This document shows, in pieces, positions 29,195 to 38,354 of a DNA stretch of 64,000 bases. This DNA comes from Rhodanobacter sp. B05. GTDB taxonomy: Bacteria; Pseudomonadota; Gammaproteobacteria; Xanthomonadales; Rhodanobacteraceae. The position numbers were made by a program, and so were the translations under genes. Every line of letters starts with the position of its first letter. Position 1 is the stretch's first letter. The notes below the pieces were generated by a model, which was not told where the DNA came from, ran no database searches, and saw nothing but the letters and a program-made list of their open reading frames with translations. Location: contig NZ_MUNU01000007.1 in NCBI RefSeq assembly GCF_002001085.1, positions 62,001-126,000 on the forward strand, written 5' to 3'.

Positions 29195-30493
29195 TCAGTG
29201 CCGGCGCAATGCGCGATGGGCAATATCGCGACGCCAGAATGCGCCGTCGTAGCGGATGCGCGCTACCGCGGCATACACCCGCTCACGCGCGGCGGCGATA
29301 TCGCTGCCGAGTGCGCACACGGTCAGCACGCGGCCGCCCGCGGTCACCACACGCCCCTGCGCATCGAGCGCGGTACTTGCGTGAAACACTTTTGCATCGT
29401 CCGCTGCAGCGGCTTCAAGCCCCTCGATCGGGTCGCCGCTGCGCACCCGCGCCGGATAGCCTGCCGCAGCCATCACCACGCCGATTGCCGGGCGCGCATC
29501 CCAGCGTGCGCGGGTGCTTTCCAGCCGCCCGTCCAGCGCCGCGTCGATCAACTCGACCAGGTCGGATTTCAGTCGCAGCATGATCGGTTGGGTTTCCGGG
29601 TCGCCGAAGCGCACGTTGAACTCGATCACCTTCGGGGCGCCGTGCTTGTCGATCATCAGCCCCGCGTACAGGAAGCCGATGAACGGCGCGCCCTCGGCGG
29701 CCATGCCGCGCAGGGTCGGCTCGATCACTTCCTTCAGGATGCGCTGCTCGACCTCGGCGGTGACCACCGGTGCCGGCGAATACGCACCCATGCCGCCAGT
29801 ATTGGGGCCGAGATCACCCTCGTCGCGACGCTTGTGATCCTGGCTGGAGGCCATCGGCAGCGCATGGCTGCCGTCGCTCATCACGATGTAACTGGCTTCC
29901 TCGCCGTCGAGGAATTCCTCGATCACCACCCGCGCCGAGGCGTCGCCGAAGCTGCGCGCGCCCAGCATGTCGTGCAACGCCAGTTCCGCATCGGCCAGGG
30001 TCAGCGCCACCACCACGCCCTTGCCGGCGGCCAGCCCGTCGGCCTTGATCACGATCGGCGCGCCCCCGCTCTGATGGGCTTGTTCGCGTACATGGGCCAG
30101 CGCGGGATTGAGTTCGGTGAACACCGCGTAGTGCGCGGTGGGGATGTTGTGTCGCTGCAGGAAGTCCTTGGCGAACGCCTTGGAGCCCTCGAGCTGCGCA
30201 GCGATCGCGCGCGGCCCGAAGATGCGCTGGCCGGCGCCGCGGAACCTGTCAACCACGCCGGCGACCAGCGGCACTTCGGGGCCGACCACGGTCAGGCCCA
30301 CCTTCTCGCGCTTCGCCAGTTGCAACAGACCCTCGATGTCGTGCATCGCCACGTCGGCATTGCGCACGCCTGGCTCGCGCGCGGTACCGGCATTGCCTGG
30401 GGCCACGATCACCTCGTCGACCTGTGGCGATTGCCCGAGCTTCCAGGCCAGCGCATGTTCACGTCCGCCGCTGCCGATCACCAGAACCTTCAT
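29195..30493 (-). CDS. purD: Phosphoribosylamine-glycine ligase (GARS)
   Basis: 432 residues from the ATG at 30493 (MKVLVIGSGGREHALAWKL). This ATP-grasp enzyme joins glycine to phosphoribosylamine in step two of purine synthesis. Motifs include GPEVPLVAGVVDRF, IKADGLAAGKGVVVA, the ATP-grasp metal site FNVRFGDPETQ, and a C-terminal domain with GYP and VTAGGRVL. The frequent neighbour purH is absent within the window. Confidence 0.97.
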   Translation of the reverse strand: MKVLVIGSGGREHALAWKLGQSPQVDEVIVAPGNAGTAREPGVRNADVAMHDIEGLLQLAKREKVGLTVVGPEVPLVAGVVDRFRGAGQRIFGPRAIAAQLEGSKAFAKDFLQRHNIPTAHYAVFTELNPALAHVREQAHQSGGAPIVIKADGLAAGKGVVVALTLADAELALHDMLGARSFGDASARVVIEEFLDGEEASYIVMSDGSHALPMASSQDHKRRDEGDLGPNTGGMGAYSPAPVVTAEVEQRILKEVIEPTLRGMAAEGAPFIGFLYAGLMIDKHGAPKVIEFNVRFGDPETQPIMLRLKSDLVELIDAALDGRLESTRARWDARPAIGVVMAAAGYPARVRSGDPIEGLEAAAADDAKVFHASTALDAQGRVVTAGGRVLTVCALGSDIAAARERVYAAVARIRYDGAFWRRDIAHRALRRH

Positions 30494-30574
30494 GCCTGCA
30501 CCCTCGCGCGCCACACGACGCGGCTGCGCATTGTAGCGGCTGCGACGGGATCGCCGTGAGACCCTGGCCCGCGC

Positions 30575-31993
30575 TCAGCCGCGGGTTTGCAGGAGTTCCA
30601 GCAACGCCGCTCGCGGCAGCTTGCCGGTCTCGTTGCGCGGCAGCGCCTCGACCCGCTTCAGCGGGCGCGGCAGGAACAGTGGGTCGATCGCTCGGCGCAA
30701 GGTGTCGAGGATGGCGTGCTCGTCCAACCCCGGCGCGACCACCAGCGCTGCGATTCGGTGCACGCCGAGCGCGTCGCCGTCATCGTGCTGGAACACCACG
30801 CCATCGCGCACGCCGGGTATGGCCAGCAGGCGGCGGGTGAGGTCGGCCAGCGAGGCGCGCTTGCCGGCGATCTCCAGCATGTCGGCGTGACGACCGCACA
30901 GGCGGAAGCGGCGGCCACCGTCGGACAGACTGACGATGTCCGCCAGGGTGACCGGCGCGCGCAGTTGCGGCGCCTCGACCGCCGTACCGTCCGGCTGCGG
31001 GTGCAGGCTCACGCCGTCATACAGCGACCAGTCCTCGTCCACGGTGGGGCGACGGCTGGCGAATACGCAGGTCTCGGTGGAGCCGAACACTTCCAGCAAC
31101 GGCGCGCCGAAGCGCCGCTCGGCCGCACCAGCCAGCTCGACCGGCAGCGGCGCAGTGGCCGAGACCATCGCCGCGATCGCCGGCAAGTCGATGCCCGATT
31201 CGATCAGCGCGCGCAGGTGCACCGGCGTGGTCACCAGCACCCGCGGCACCGGCACCGCGGCCAGCGCCGCGGCCACGTCGCCGGGGAAGAACGGACGGCC
31301 GGTATGCACGCCCACGTTGCCGAGCAAGGGCAGCAGGACGGACATCTCCATGCCGTACATGTGCTGCGGCGGCACCGTGGCGACCAGCTCGAAACGGTCG
31401 CCGACAGTCGCCTGCAGTCGCGCCAGGTTGCCGGCGTTGCTGGCGCGGAAACTGCCCCAGGTCTTGGGATTCGCGCTGGGCGCGCCGGTGGAGCCGGAGG
31501 TGTAGCCGATCGCTACCACCTGATCGGCGGGAAGCGACGGCCATGCGGCATCGGCCGTGACCGGCGGTGTTGCTTCCAGCGACGGCAGTTGCCGATAACC
31601 CGGCGGCGGCGGATCGAGCTTCTGCTCACCCAGCGCATAGCAACCGGGGTGAGCTCTCATCACCTCGTCCACCGCCTGCGGCGCGCGCGAGGAAGGCAAC
31701 AGGTTGATCTGGCCGCGCAACGCCACTGCGCAGAACGCGACCAGAAAGGCATAACGGTCTTCGCAAAGGTTCACCACCGCCGCCGCACTTGGCAGGGAGG
31801 CGGACACCGCGCGGACATCGGCCAGGAAGCGCTCCGCACTGATCGCCTCGCCATGACGCCATGCCATGGTCCGCGCCGGGTCGGCGCCTTCCAGCAGCGG
31901 CAGCAGTGGCGGCAGCTCGCGCTGACACGGATCGTAGACAATAACCAAACTGCAAACTCCATGAATCTTGAATGTCTTGGCCTGCGCCAGCAT
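30575..31993 (-). CDS. Adenylate-forming acyl-CoA synthetase-like protein
   Basis: About 472 residues. It shows the adenylation core YTSGSTG, EVFGSTET, the hinge-type GRHADMLEIAGKRASL and the C-terminal catalytic lysine in RNETGKLPR. It is shorter than typical acyl-CoA synthetases and lacks an obvious carrier domain, so it resembles AMP ligases of aryl-polyene/xanthomonadin-type clusters; that assignment is tentative because no other such gene is adjacent. The start is uncertain: the ATG at 31993 has a weak ribosome site, while a TTG at 31948 has GGAG at good spacing. The P-loop continues as APSANPKTWG rather than the usual xPKG. Confidence 0.75.
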   Translation of the reverse strand: MLAQAKTFKIHGVCSLVIVYDPCQRELPPLLPLLEGADPARTMAWRHGEAISAERFLADVRAVSASLPSAAAVVNLCEDRYAFLVAFCAVALRGQINLLPSSRAPQAVDEVMRAHPGCYALGEQKLDPPPPGYRQLPSLEATPPVTADAAWPSLPADQVVAIGYTSGSTGAPSANPKTWGSFRASNAGNLARLQATVGDRFELVATVPPQHMYGMEMSVLLPLLGNVGVHTGRPFFPGDVAAALAAVPVPRVLVTTPVHLRALIESGIDLPAIAAMVSATAPLPVELAGAAERRFGAPLLEVFGSTETCVFASRRPTVDEDWSLYDGVSLHPQPDGTAVEAPQLRAPVTLADIVSLSDGGRRFRLCGRHADMLEIAGKRASLADLTRRLLAIPGVRDGVVFQHDDGDALGVHRIAALVVAPGLDEHAILDTLRRAIDPLFLPRPLKRVEALPRNETGKLPRAALLELLQTRG

Positions 31994-32089
31994 CGCGCCG
32001 CCATGTGAACGGCGACCTGAACGACGGCCGTGGATGATTCGCATCCATTCGTGCCCCCTGGCGCGATCGACGTGCGCTCCCCCGCACGT

Positions 32090-32662
32090 TCAGGCGCGAA
32101 TGATAGCGCCCGACAGCGCGTCGCGAATCACCGTGGGGCTGAGCTGGCCGCCCAGCGGCGCCTGCAGCACGCCGTCCAGTGCATCGCCGAAATAATCCGC
32201 CACCTGCTGAGCGGTACGGGCCGGCGGCCGCCCATGCGGGTTCGCGCTGGTCGACACCAGGGCACTGCCGAAGGCACGACACAGCGCGGCAGCCGGTTCA
32301 TGCGCAGTGACCCGCAACGCAATGCCGGCATGCTGGCCGGCCACCCAGTCGGGCACCTCGGCCGAACGCGGGAAGACCCACGTATGCGGCCCGGGCCAGC
32401 TCGCGCGCACCTGCCGCAGCACCTCGTCCGGCACCGCGGTGAAGTCGATGTAACGCTCGACCTGGCCGAAGTCCGCAGCGATCAGCAGCACGCCCTGCGT
32501 GGGTGGGCGTTGCTTCAGCGCAAAGATCCGCTCGAACGCGACCGGATCATGCGGATCGCAGCCGAGACCGAACACCGCCTCGGTCGGGTAGGCCAGCACG
32601 CCGCCGTCGTGCAGCAACGAGGCAGCGGCATCGAGCTCGGCGAGAGTGAAACGCCGCAGCAC
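32090..32662 (-). CDS. tsaC: Threonylcarbamoyl-AMP synthase (TsaC/YrdC)
   Basis: 190 residues, GTG start immediately after the topA stop. It is the YrdC-type enzyme that makes threonylcarbamoyl-AMP for t6A37 of ANN-decoding tRNAs. It shows YPTEAVFGLGCDP, the substrate lysine-arginine stretch FALKQRPPTQGVLLIA and STSANPHGRPP. The short form without the Sua5 domain marks it as TsaC-like. Confidence 0.94.
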   Translation of the reverse strand: MLRRFTLAELDAAASLLHDGGVLAYPTEAVFGLGCDPHDPVAFERIFALKQRPPTQGVLLIAADFGQVERYIDFTAVPDEVLRQVRASWPGPHTWVFPRSAEVPDWVAGQHAGIALRVTAHEPAAALCRAFGSALVSTSANPHGRPPARTAQQVADYFGDALDGVLQAPLGGQLSPTVIRDALSGAIIRA

Positions 32663-35164
32663 TCAGGCCTCGACTTTCTCTGCCACGGCTTTCTTCGTCG
32701 CCGCTTTTTTGGTGGCGGTTTTCTTGGTTGCCGTCTTCTTGGTCGCTTTCTTCTTCGTCGCGGCTTTCTTCACGGCAGCCTTCTTCACCGCCGGCGTTGC
32801 TTTCTTGGCGGCAGCCTTCTTGGTCGCGGTTTTCCTGGTGGCGGTCTTCTTGCCGAAGCGGCCCTTGCGCACCGGTGCGGCCGCCAGCAGTTCGAGACAC
32901 TGCTTCTCGGTCAGTTCCTTCGGCTCCTGCTCCTTCGGGATGCGCGCATTCTTCTCGCCGTCGGTGATGTAGGCGCCGTAGCGGCCGTTCAGCACTTGCA
33001 CGCCGTTGCCGAAATCGAGGATCAGCCGGTTCGCCAGCATCTCCAGTTTCTCGGCCACGATCTGCAGCGCGCGCGGTAGCTCGATGGTGTACGGATCGTC
33101 CTCCGGCTTCAGCGAGGCATAGGTGCTGCCCTGCTTCACGAACGGGCCAAAGCGGCCGATCGCCACGCTGACCTCGTCGCCGTTTTCCGCCTGGCCCAGC
33201 TTGCGCGGCAGCTTGAACAGTTCCAGCGCGTCGGCGAGCTCGATAGTGTGCATGCTCTGGCCCGGACGCAACGAGGCGAACTGCAGCTTCTCGTCGCTGT
33301 CCTTGTCGCCGATCGCGGCATACGGCCCGAACCGGCCCAGCCGCACGAACACCGGCTTGCCGGTTTTCGGATCGGTGCCCAGTTCGCGCGCGCCGGTCGC
33401 CTCGCTGCGGTCGACCGACTCGGCCTTCTCGTCCACCTGCTGCTTGAACGGCTTCCAGAAGCGCTCCATCAGCGGCACCCAGGCCTCCTCGCCGCGACTC
33501 ACCGCATCGAGTTCGTCTTCCAGTTTTGCGGTGAAGTCGTAGTCGACGTACTGGGTGAAATGCTGGGTGAGGAACTTGCTGACCGCGCGGCCGACGTCGC
33601 TGGGCTTGAAGCGGCGGCTGTCAAGGAATACGTACTCACGGTTCTGCAGCACCTGGATGATGCTGGCATAGGTCGACGGGCGGCCGATGCCATGTTCTTC
33701 CAGCGCCTTGACCAGGCTCGCTTCGGAATAGCGCGGCGGCGGCTCGGTGAAGTGCTGGTCGGCCACAATTTCCTTGAGCGGCACCGCCTCGCCTTTCTCC
33801 AGCCGCGGCAGGCGGCGGCCTTCGTCGTCGTCCTCGGCGCTCTTCTGGTCGCGACCTTCCTCGTACACGGCGAGGAAGCCGGGATCGACCACGGTGGTAC
33901 CGCTTGACCGGAACGAGGCATCGCCACCGGCCGCGTCGGGCAGGGCGAACTCGACCGACACGGTGTTCAGCGTGGCATGGATCATCTGGCAGGCGACGGT
34001 GCGCTTCCAGATCAGCTCGTACAGCTTGCGCTGGTCGTCGTTGAGGTAGGCCGCCACCGATTTGGGCGTGTGCATCGCCGAGGTCGGGCGGATCGCCTCG
34101 TGCGCCTCCTGCGCGTTCTTGGACTTGGTCTTGTACACCTGCGGCGCATCCGGCAAGGCCTTGCCGCCGAAGTCGCGGGCGATCAGCTGGCGCAGTTCGG
34201 CCATCGCGTCGTCGCCGAGCATGGTCGAGTCGGTACGCATGTAGGTAATCAGGCCGACATTGCCCTCGCTGCCCAGCGCCACGCCTTCGTACAGGCCCTG
34301 CGCCACCTTCATCGTGCGGCTGGTGGTGAAACCGAGCTTGCGCGCGGCCTCCTGCTGCAGGGTGGAGGTGGTGAACGGTGCGGCCGGGCGGCGCTTGCGC
34401 TCCTTCGAGCTGACTTCGCTGACGGTAAGGCGACCGCGCGCGGCCGCCTTCAGCGCGTCGCGGGCAACCGTCGCGTCGGCTTCGCTGGTGAGGTCGAACT
34501 GCTCGAACTTCTTGCCGTTGAGCCGCGACAGCCGTGCGCTGAAATCACCGTCGACGTGCTTGAGCTGCGCCTCGATGGTCCAGTATTCCCGGGCCTTGAA
34601 CGCCTCGATCTCCTCCTCGCGCTCGACGATCATGCGCAGTGCCGGCGACTGCACGCGGCCGGCGGACAAGCCGCGCTGCACCTTGCGCCACAGCACCGGC
34701 GACAGATTGAAGCCGACCAGGTAGTCCAGCGCACGACGCGCCTGCTGCGCATCGACCAGGTCGTGCGAAAGCTGCCGCGGCGCGGCCACCGCGGCCTTGA
34801 TCGCCTTCGGCGTGATTTCGGAGAACACCACCCGGTGCATGCGCTTGCCCTTGGTCAGGCCGCGCTCCTGCAGAATCTCGCTGATGTGCCAGCTGATCGC
34901 CTCGCCTTCGCGATCCAAGTCGGTCGCGAGGTAGATGTCGTCGGCCAGCTTGGCCGCCTTGGCGATCGCATCGACGTGCTTCTGGTTGCGCTCGATCACC
35001 TCGTAGGCCATCGCGAAACCGTGCTCGGTATCGACCGCCCCCTCCTTCGGCTTGAGATCACGCACGTGACCATAGGAGGCGAGGACCTGGAAGTCCTTGC
35101 CGAGGTATTTGTTGATCGTCTTGGCCTTGGCCGGCGATTCGACGATGAGCAGGTTTTTTGCCAT
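32663..35164 (-). CDS. topA: DNA topoisomerase I with lysine-rich tail
   Basis: 833 residues from the ATG at 35164. The TOPRIM domain begins at residue 1 (LLIVESPAKAKTINKYLG) with the metal-binding DLDREGEAISWH. The active-site tyrosine is Y308 in LITYMRTDST. Instead of C4 zinc fingers the C-terminal part has three cysteine-free topoisomerase repeats (GRFGPYAAIGD, GRFGPFVKQG, NGRYGAYITDG). Residues from about 768 onward are an Ala/Lys/Thr-rich tail built from KKTATKKA-like units, resembling histone H1/AlgP tails. The gene continues directly into tsaC. A TATATATA stretch lies 50 bp upstream and may be a promoter element. Confidence 0.96.
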   Translation of the reverse strand: MAKNLLIVESPAKAKTINKYLGKDFQVLASYGHVRDLKPKEGAVDTEHGFAMAYEVIERNQKHVDAIAKAAKLADDIYLATDLDREGEAISWHISEILQERGLTKGKRMHRVVFSEITPKAIKAAVAAPRQLSHDLVDAQQARRALDYLVGFNLSPVLWRKVQRGLSAGRVQSPALRMIVEREEEIEAFKAREYWTIEAQLKHVDGDFSARLSRLNGKKFEQFDLTSEADATVARDALKAAARGRLTVSEVSSKERKRRPAAPFTTSTLQQEAARKLGFTTSRTMKVAQGLYEGVALGSEGNVGLITYMRTDSTMLGDDAMAELRQLIARDFGGKALPDAPQVYKTKSKNAQEAHEAIRPTSAMHTPKSVAAYLNDDQRKLYELIWKRTVACQMIHATLNTVSVEFALPDAAGGDASFRSSGTTVVDPGFLAVYEEGRDQKSAEDDDEGRRLPRLEKGEAVPLKEIVADQHFTEPPPRYSEASLVKALEEHGIGRPSTYASIIQVLQNREYVFLDSRRFKPSDVGRAVSKFLTQHFTQYVDYDFTAKLEDELDAVSRGEEAWVPLMERFWKPFKQQVDEKAESVDRSEATGARELGTDPKTGKPVFVRLGRFGPYAAIGDKDSDEKLQFASLRPGQSMHTIELADALELFKLPRKLGQAENGDEVSVAIGRFGPFVKQGSTYASLKPEDDPYTIELPRALQIVAEKLEMLANRLILDFGNGVQVLNGRYGAYITDGEKNARIPKEQEPKELTEKQCLELLAAAPVRKGRFGKKTATRKTATKKAAAKKATPAVKKAAVKKAATKKKATKKTATKKTATKKAATKKAVAEKVEA

Positions 35165-35285
35165 GAAGCTGGATATCCGAAAGTGAACCACCGGCGTTTC
35201 CGTGCCGGGCATATATATAGTTGAAACCACGTGATGCCAGCGGCTGTCAAGCGCGCACCGTCGCGGGGCGGCCTGCGCCGGCAGC

Positions 35286-36446
35286 TCAGCGGGCCGCGCG
35301 CGCCGCCGGCAAGCGCTGGTAGCGGTTGCCCGGCAGACGCTCGATCCGCACATCGAGTTCGAGCATCAACAGCATCGACGACAGCGCCGCCGCCGGCAGC
35401 TCCGTACGTTGCACAAGTTCGTCCATTGTCGCTGGCTCATGGCCAAGTTCGTCCAAAAGACGACGATAATCGGGATCCGCCATATGCCCCGTGCCGACTG
35501 GCAAATCAGCTTCGGCACCGTCGCCGGGCTGGCCCAGCCGTACCGCCAGTTCGCCACCCAGCGCACGCGCCAGCGGGGCCAGCACCTCGACGATTTCGGC
35601 CGCATGCTCCACCAGCCGCGCACCATCGCGGATCAGCCGGTGGCAACCGTGCGCGAGCGGATTATGGATGGAACCGGGCAGGGCAAACACCTCGCGACCC
35701 TGTTCGGCGGCAAGCCGCGCCGTGATCAGCGAACCCGAACGAAGGCCGGCCTCGATCACCAGGGTGCCCAGCGCCAGCCCGGCAATGATCCGGTTGCGAC
35801 GGGGAAAGTGATCCGCCCGTGCGGCCGTACCGGGTGGAAACTCGCTCAACAACACGCCGTGCGCGGCGACCCGCCGGGCCAGTTCCCGGTGCTTGCGCGG
35901 GTACACCCGATCCGGCCCGGTGCCCACCACCGCCAGCGTCTTCGCGCCGGCGTCCAGCGCGGCGATGTGGGCCGCGCCATCGATCCCGTCGGCCATGCCG
36001 CTGGTGATCGCGAAACCCGCCTCGGCCAGCGCGCGCGCGAATGCCCGCGCATGGGCCTTGCCGGCCGCGCTGGCCGCGCGCGCACCCACGATTGCCACCT
36101 GGGGATAGAGCAACAGGCTGGCGTCGCCGACCACGAACAGCGCCGCCGGCGGTTGCGGGATATTGTCCAGCTGGGGCGGAAAATCCAGCTCGGTGCAACG
36201 CAGCAGGCGATGACCCGGCGCGGCCAGCCACGCCTCGTCGGCGACCAGTTGCCCTTCGTCCGGCTGGGCCAGCCAGATCCGTGCGGGCTCACCCAGCGGC
36301 GCGGAATACGCCTGCAATCCGGCCAATGCGGCATGGATGTCACCGCCGGCCGCATCCAGCCGCTCGCGCAGGCCGCCGGGACCGAGGCCCGGCGTGCGCA
36401 GGGCGATCAGCCAGGCGCGCAACTCATCCTTGTCGTCGATGTCCAT
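35286..36446 (-). CDS. dprA: DNA-processing protein DprA
   Basis: 386 residues. DprA loads RecA on incoming single strands during natural transformation. There is a small SAM-like N-terminal region, the Rossmann core VAIVGARAASAAGKAHARAFARALA with SGMADGIDGAAH, GTGPDRVYPRKHREL and FPRRNRIIAGLA, and a C-terminal winged helix (ELGHEPATMDELVQRTELPAAALSSMLLMLEL). It lies between topA and the LysM gene on the same strand. Confidence 0.95.
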   Translation of the reverse strand: MDIDDKDELRAWLIALRTPGLGPGGLRERLDAAGGDIHAALAGLQAYSAPLGEPARIWLAQPDEGQLVADEAWLAAPGHRLLRCTELDFPPQLDNIPQPPAALFVVGDASLLLYPQVAIVGARAASAAGKAHARAFARALAEAGFAITSGMADGIDGAAHIAALDAGAKTLAVVGTGPDRVYPRKHRELARRVAAHGVLLSEFPPGTAARADHFPRRNRIIAGLALGTLVIEAGLRSGSLITARLAAEQGREVFALPGSIHNPLAHGCHRLIRDGARLVEHAAEIVEVLAPLARALGGELAVRLGQPGDGAEADLPVGTGHMADPDYRRLLDELGHEPATMDELVQRTELPAAALSSMLLMLELDVRIERLPGNRYQRLPAARAAR

Positions 36447-36476
36447 CGCCTGCAGTTTACGCAGTGGGCACCAGCA

Positions 36477-36503
36477 GAAACGGCGCGGTGTGGGCCGCGC
36501 CGT
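36477..36503 (-). terminator. Terminator after the LysM gene
   Basis: On the minus strand a 9-bp GC stem (arms 36495-36503 and 36480-36488, 6-nt loop) is followed by TTTCTG. It separates the LysM gene from dprA. Confidence 0.6.
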
Positions 36504-36539
36504 CCTGTAGGCAGATGCCGTTGTCGTCGCCGGCGCCGA

Positions 36540-37658
36540 TTATTCCGGCAGGATCAGCCGGCCACCGACATGCACCGGACGCAGGCTGTCCATCACCAGG
36601 CCGTAGCTGACCCGGTCGAAGGTGCGGAACACCATCACGTGGCCCACGTACTCGTCCGGCAGCTTCACCGTCTTGCCGACGCCACGGTTCCAGCTGTTGC
36701 TGGCCACGTCGTCATGGATGGTCTCGCCCGGCTCGGAGATCGAGAACGTGGTGCCGTTGTCGACCCCGTCGCGGGAGCCGACCGACAGCAACACCACCTG
36801 GCGCGATCCGGCCGCGTCCAGCGCATCGGCGAAACCGATCACCTTGGCATCGGCAGGAACCGACTTCGGCGGGTGCGGATAGTAGAAAGCGTCGTAGGGC
36901 TTGTCGTCGACCGGCATGATGCGGTCGCCACTGCGGATTTCCTTGGTGGAATCGAGCAGCAGCAGGGTGGACGGGTCACCCGTGCGCAGGGTCTCGGCGG
37001 TGCCGATCACGCTGACCTCGACGCCGAGATCGTCGCCCTTGCCGTAGTGGCCGTCGTTGCGCGAATCCTCGCGCCACGGCGCATTGACCATCGCCGCGTT
37101 GCTGTCCAGGTCATGCGCCACCAGATCGGCATCGGCCTTGTTCTCGTCGAAGCCACGGAACACATGGCTGGGACGCACGATCGCCCAGCGCTGCCCCGGC
37201 TCGCCCTGCAGGCCGCGCACGTAGATGTTCTGACCGACGGCGCCACGCAGGCGGTTCTCTTCCAGACCGACCACATAAGGTGCGGAACTGACGGAGTTGG
37301 AATCCATCACCCGCATGTCCTTGAGGAACATCTTCAGCTGGTCCAGCGGGATTGCCGGAATCGCTTCACCTTCGCGATGCACGCCCGGCTCCAGCCGCAA
37401 GCTCGGCCCATTGATGAAGGACAGGTTGAGCACGTCGCCCGGATAGATCAGGTGGGGGTTGCGTACCTGCGGGTTGGCCTGCCAGATCTCCGGCCACAAC
37501 CAGGGCTTGGCCAGGAATTTGGCGGATATCCCCCACAGCGTATCGCCACGGCGGACGGTATAGCTGTCGGGGTGATTGGCCCTCAGCTGCGCGCCCGCCG
37601 CGTACACCGCCACGGTGACCAGCATGCTGGCCAGCAACACGATTGTCTTTCTGATCAT
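36540..37658 (-). CDS. LysM-domain exported protein
   Basis: 372 residues. It has an N-terminal signal sequence (MIRKTIVLLASMLVTVAVYA) and a LysM domain at about residues 31-80 (YTVRRGDTLWGISAKFLAKPWLWPEIW, ending IYPGDVLNL). The rest has no domain I recognise by eye. LysM binds peptidoglycan, so it probably acts in the periplasm on the cell wall. It is divergent from def with a 186-bp shared promoter region, an arrangement common in this bacterial group. Confidence 0.93.
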   Translation of the reverse strand: MIRKTIVLLASMLVTVAVYAAGAQLRANHPDSYTVRRGDTLWGISAKFLAKPWLWPEIWQANPQVRNPHLIYPGDVLNLSFINGPSLRLEPGVHREGEAIPAIPLDQLKMFLKDMRVMDSNSVSSAPYVVGLEENRLRGAVGQNIYVRGLQGEPGQRWAIVRPSHVFRGFDENKADADLVAHDLDSNAAMVNAPWREDSRNDGHYGKGDDLGVEVSVIGTAETLRTGDPSTLLLLDSTKEIRSGDRIMPVDDKPYDAFYYPHPPKSVPADAKVIGFADALDAAGSRQVVLLSVGSRDGVDNGTTFSISEPGETIHDDVASNSWNRGVGKTVKLPDEYVGHVMVFRTFDRVSYGLVMDSLRPVHVGGRLILPE

Positions 37659-37844
37659 TGGCGGGAATCCCCCTTCCCCAGGTGCTCGGTCGAGTGTAAC
37701 CGAATGGTTAACGCGCGCAACAGGCGCGGGTTGGCAAAAATCGTCTGCGCTCGCGTGCTTGCCGACGTACAATGATGCACATTCTAGATCGCGCCCGGGC
37801 GGGTTTTTACCAAATCGCCCGCAGTTTTGGCGCCGAGGTGAGCC

Positions 37845-38354
37845 ATGTCCATCCTTTCCATCCTTGAATTCCCCGATCCCCGCCTGCGCACCCGCGCCGA
37901 GCCGGTCACCGTGTTCGATGCGAAGCTGAAACAGTTCGTGGCCGACATGTTCGAAACCATGTACGCCGCCAACGGTGTCGGCCTGGCCGCCACCCAGGTC
38001 AATGTGCACCAGCGCGTGCTGGTGGCGGACATGAGCGAGGGGCACAACCGGCCGCTGGCGCTGATCAATGCGCAGATCCTGGAAAAGGACGGCTCGCAGG
38101 TCTACCAGGAAGGTTGCCTGTCGTTTCCGGGCCTGTATGCCGATGTCACGCGGGCGCTGGCGGTCAGGGTCAAAGCGCAGGATGTCGACGGCAAGGAGAT
38201 CGTCGTCGAGGCCGAAGGCCCGCTGGCGGTGTGCATCCAGCACGAGATGGACCACCTGGAAGGCAAGGTGTTCGTCGACTACCTGTCGTCGCTCAAGCGC
38301 AGCCTGCTGCTGAAACGGCTGGACAAGCAGCGCAAGCAGGCGGCCAGTGCTTGA
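37845..38354 (+). CDS. def: Peptide deformylase
   Basis: 169 residues. It removes the formyl group from nascent N-terminal methionine. All three signature motifs are present: GVGLAATQ (44-51), EGCLS with metal ligand C91, and QHEMDH with H133, E134 and H137. It is the first gene of def-fmt-rsmB and overlaps fmt by 4 bp. A TACAAT sequence about 75 bp upstream is a possible -10 element. Confidence 0.98.
   Translation: MSILSILEFPDPRLRTRAEPVTVFDAKLKQFVADMFETMYAANGVGLAATQVNVHQRVLVADMSEGHNRPLALINAQILEKDGSQVYQEGCLSFPGLYADVTRALAVRVKAQDVDGKEIVVEAEGPLAVCIQHEMDHLEGKVFVDYLSSLKRSLLLKRLDKQRKQAASA

Noticed and set aside
32663-32900. Short-period DNA repeat that might be a CRISPR or satellite
   Set aside because: It is the coding sequence of the lysine-rich topoisomerase tail; the units are irregular and there are no spacers.
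35213-35250. TTGACA upstream of topA as -35 box with the TATATATA as -10
   Set aside because: The spacing is about 25 bp, too long for a sigma-70 promoter; the TATATATA alone may still be part of a promoter.
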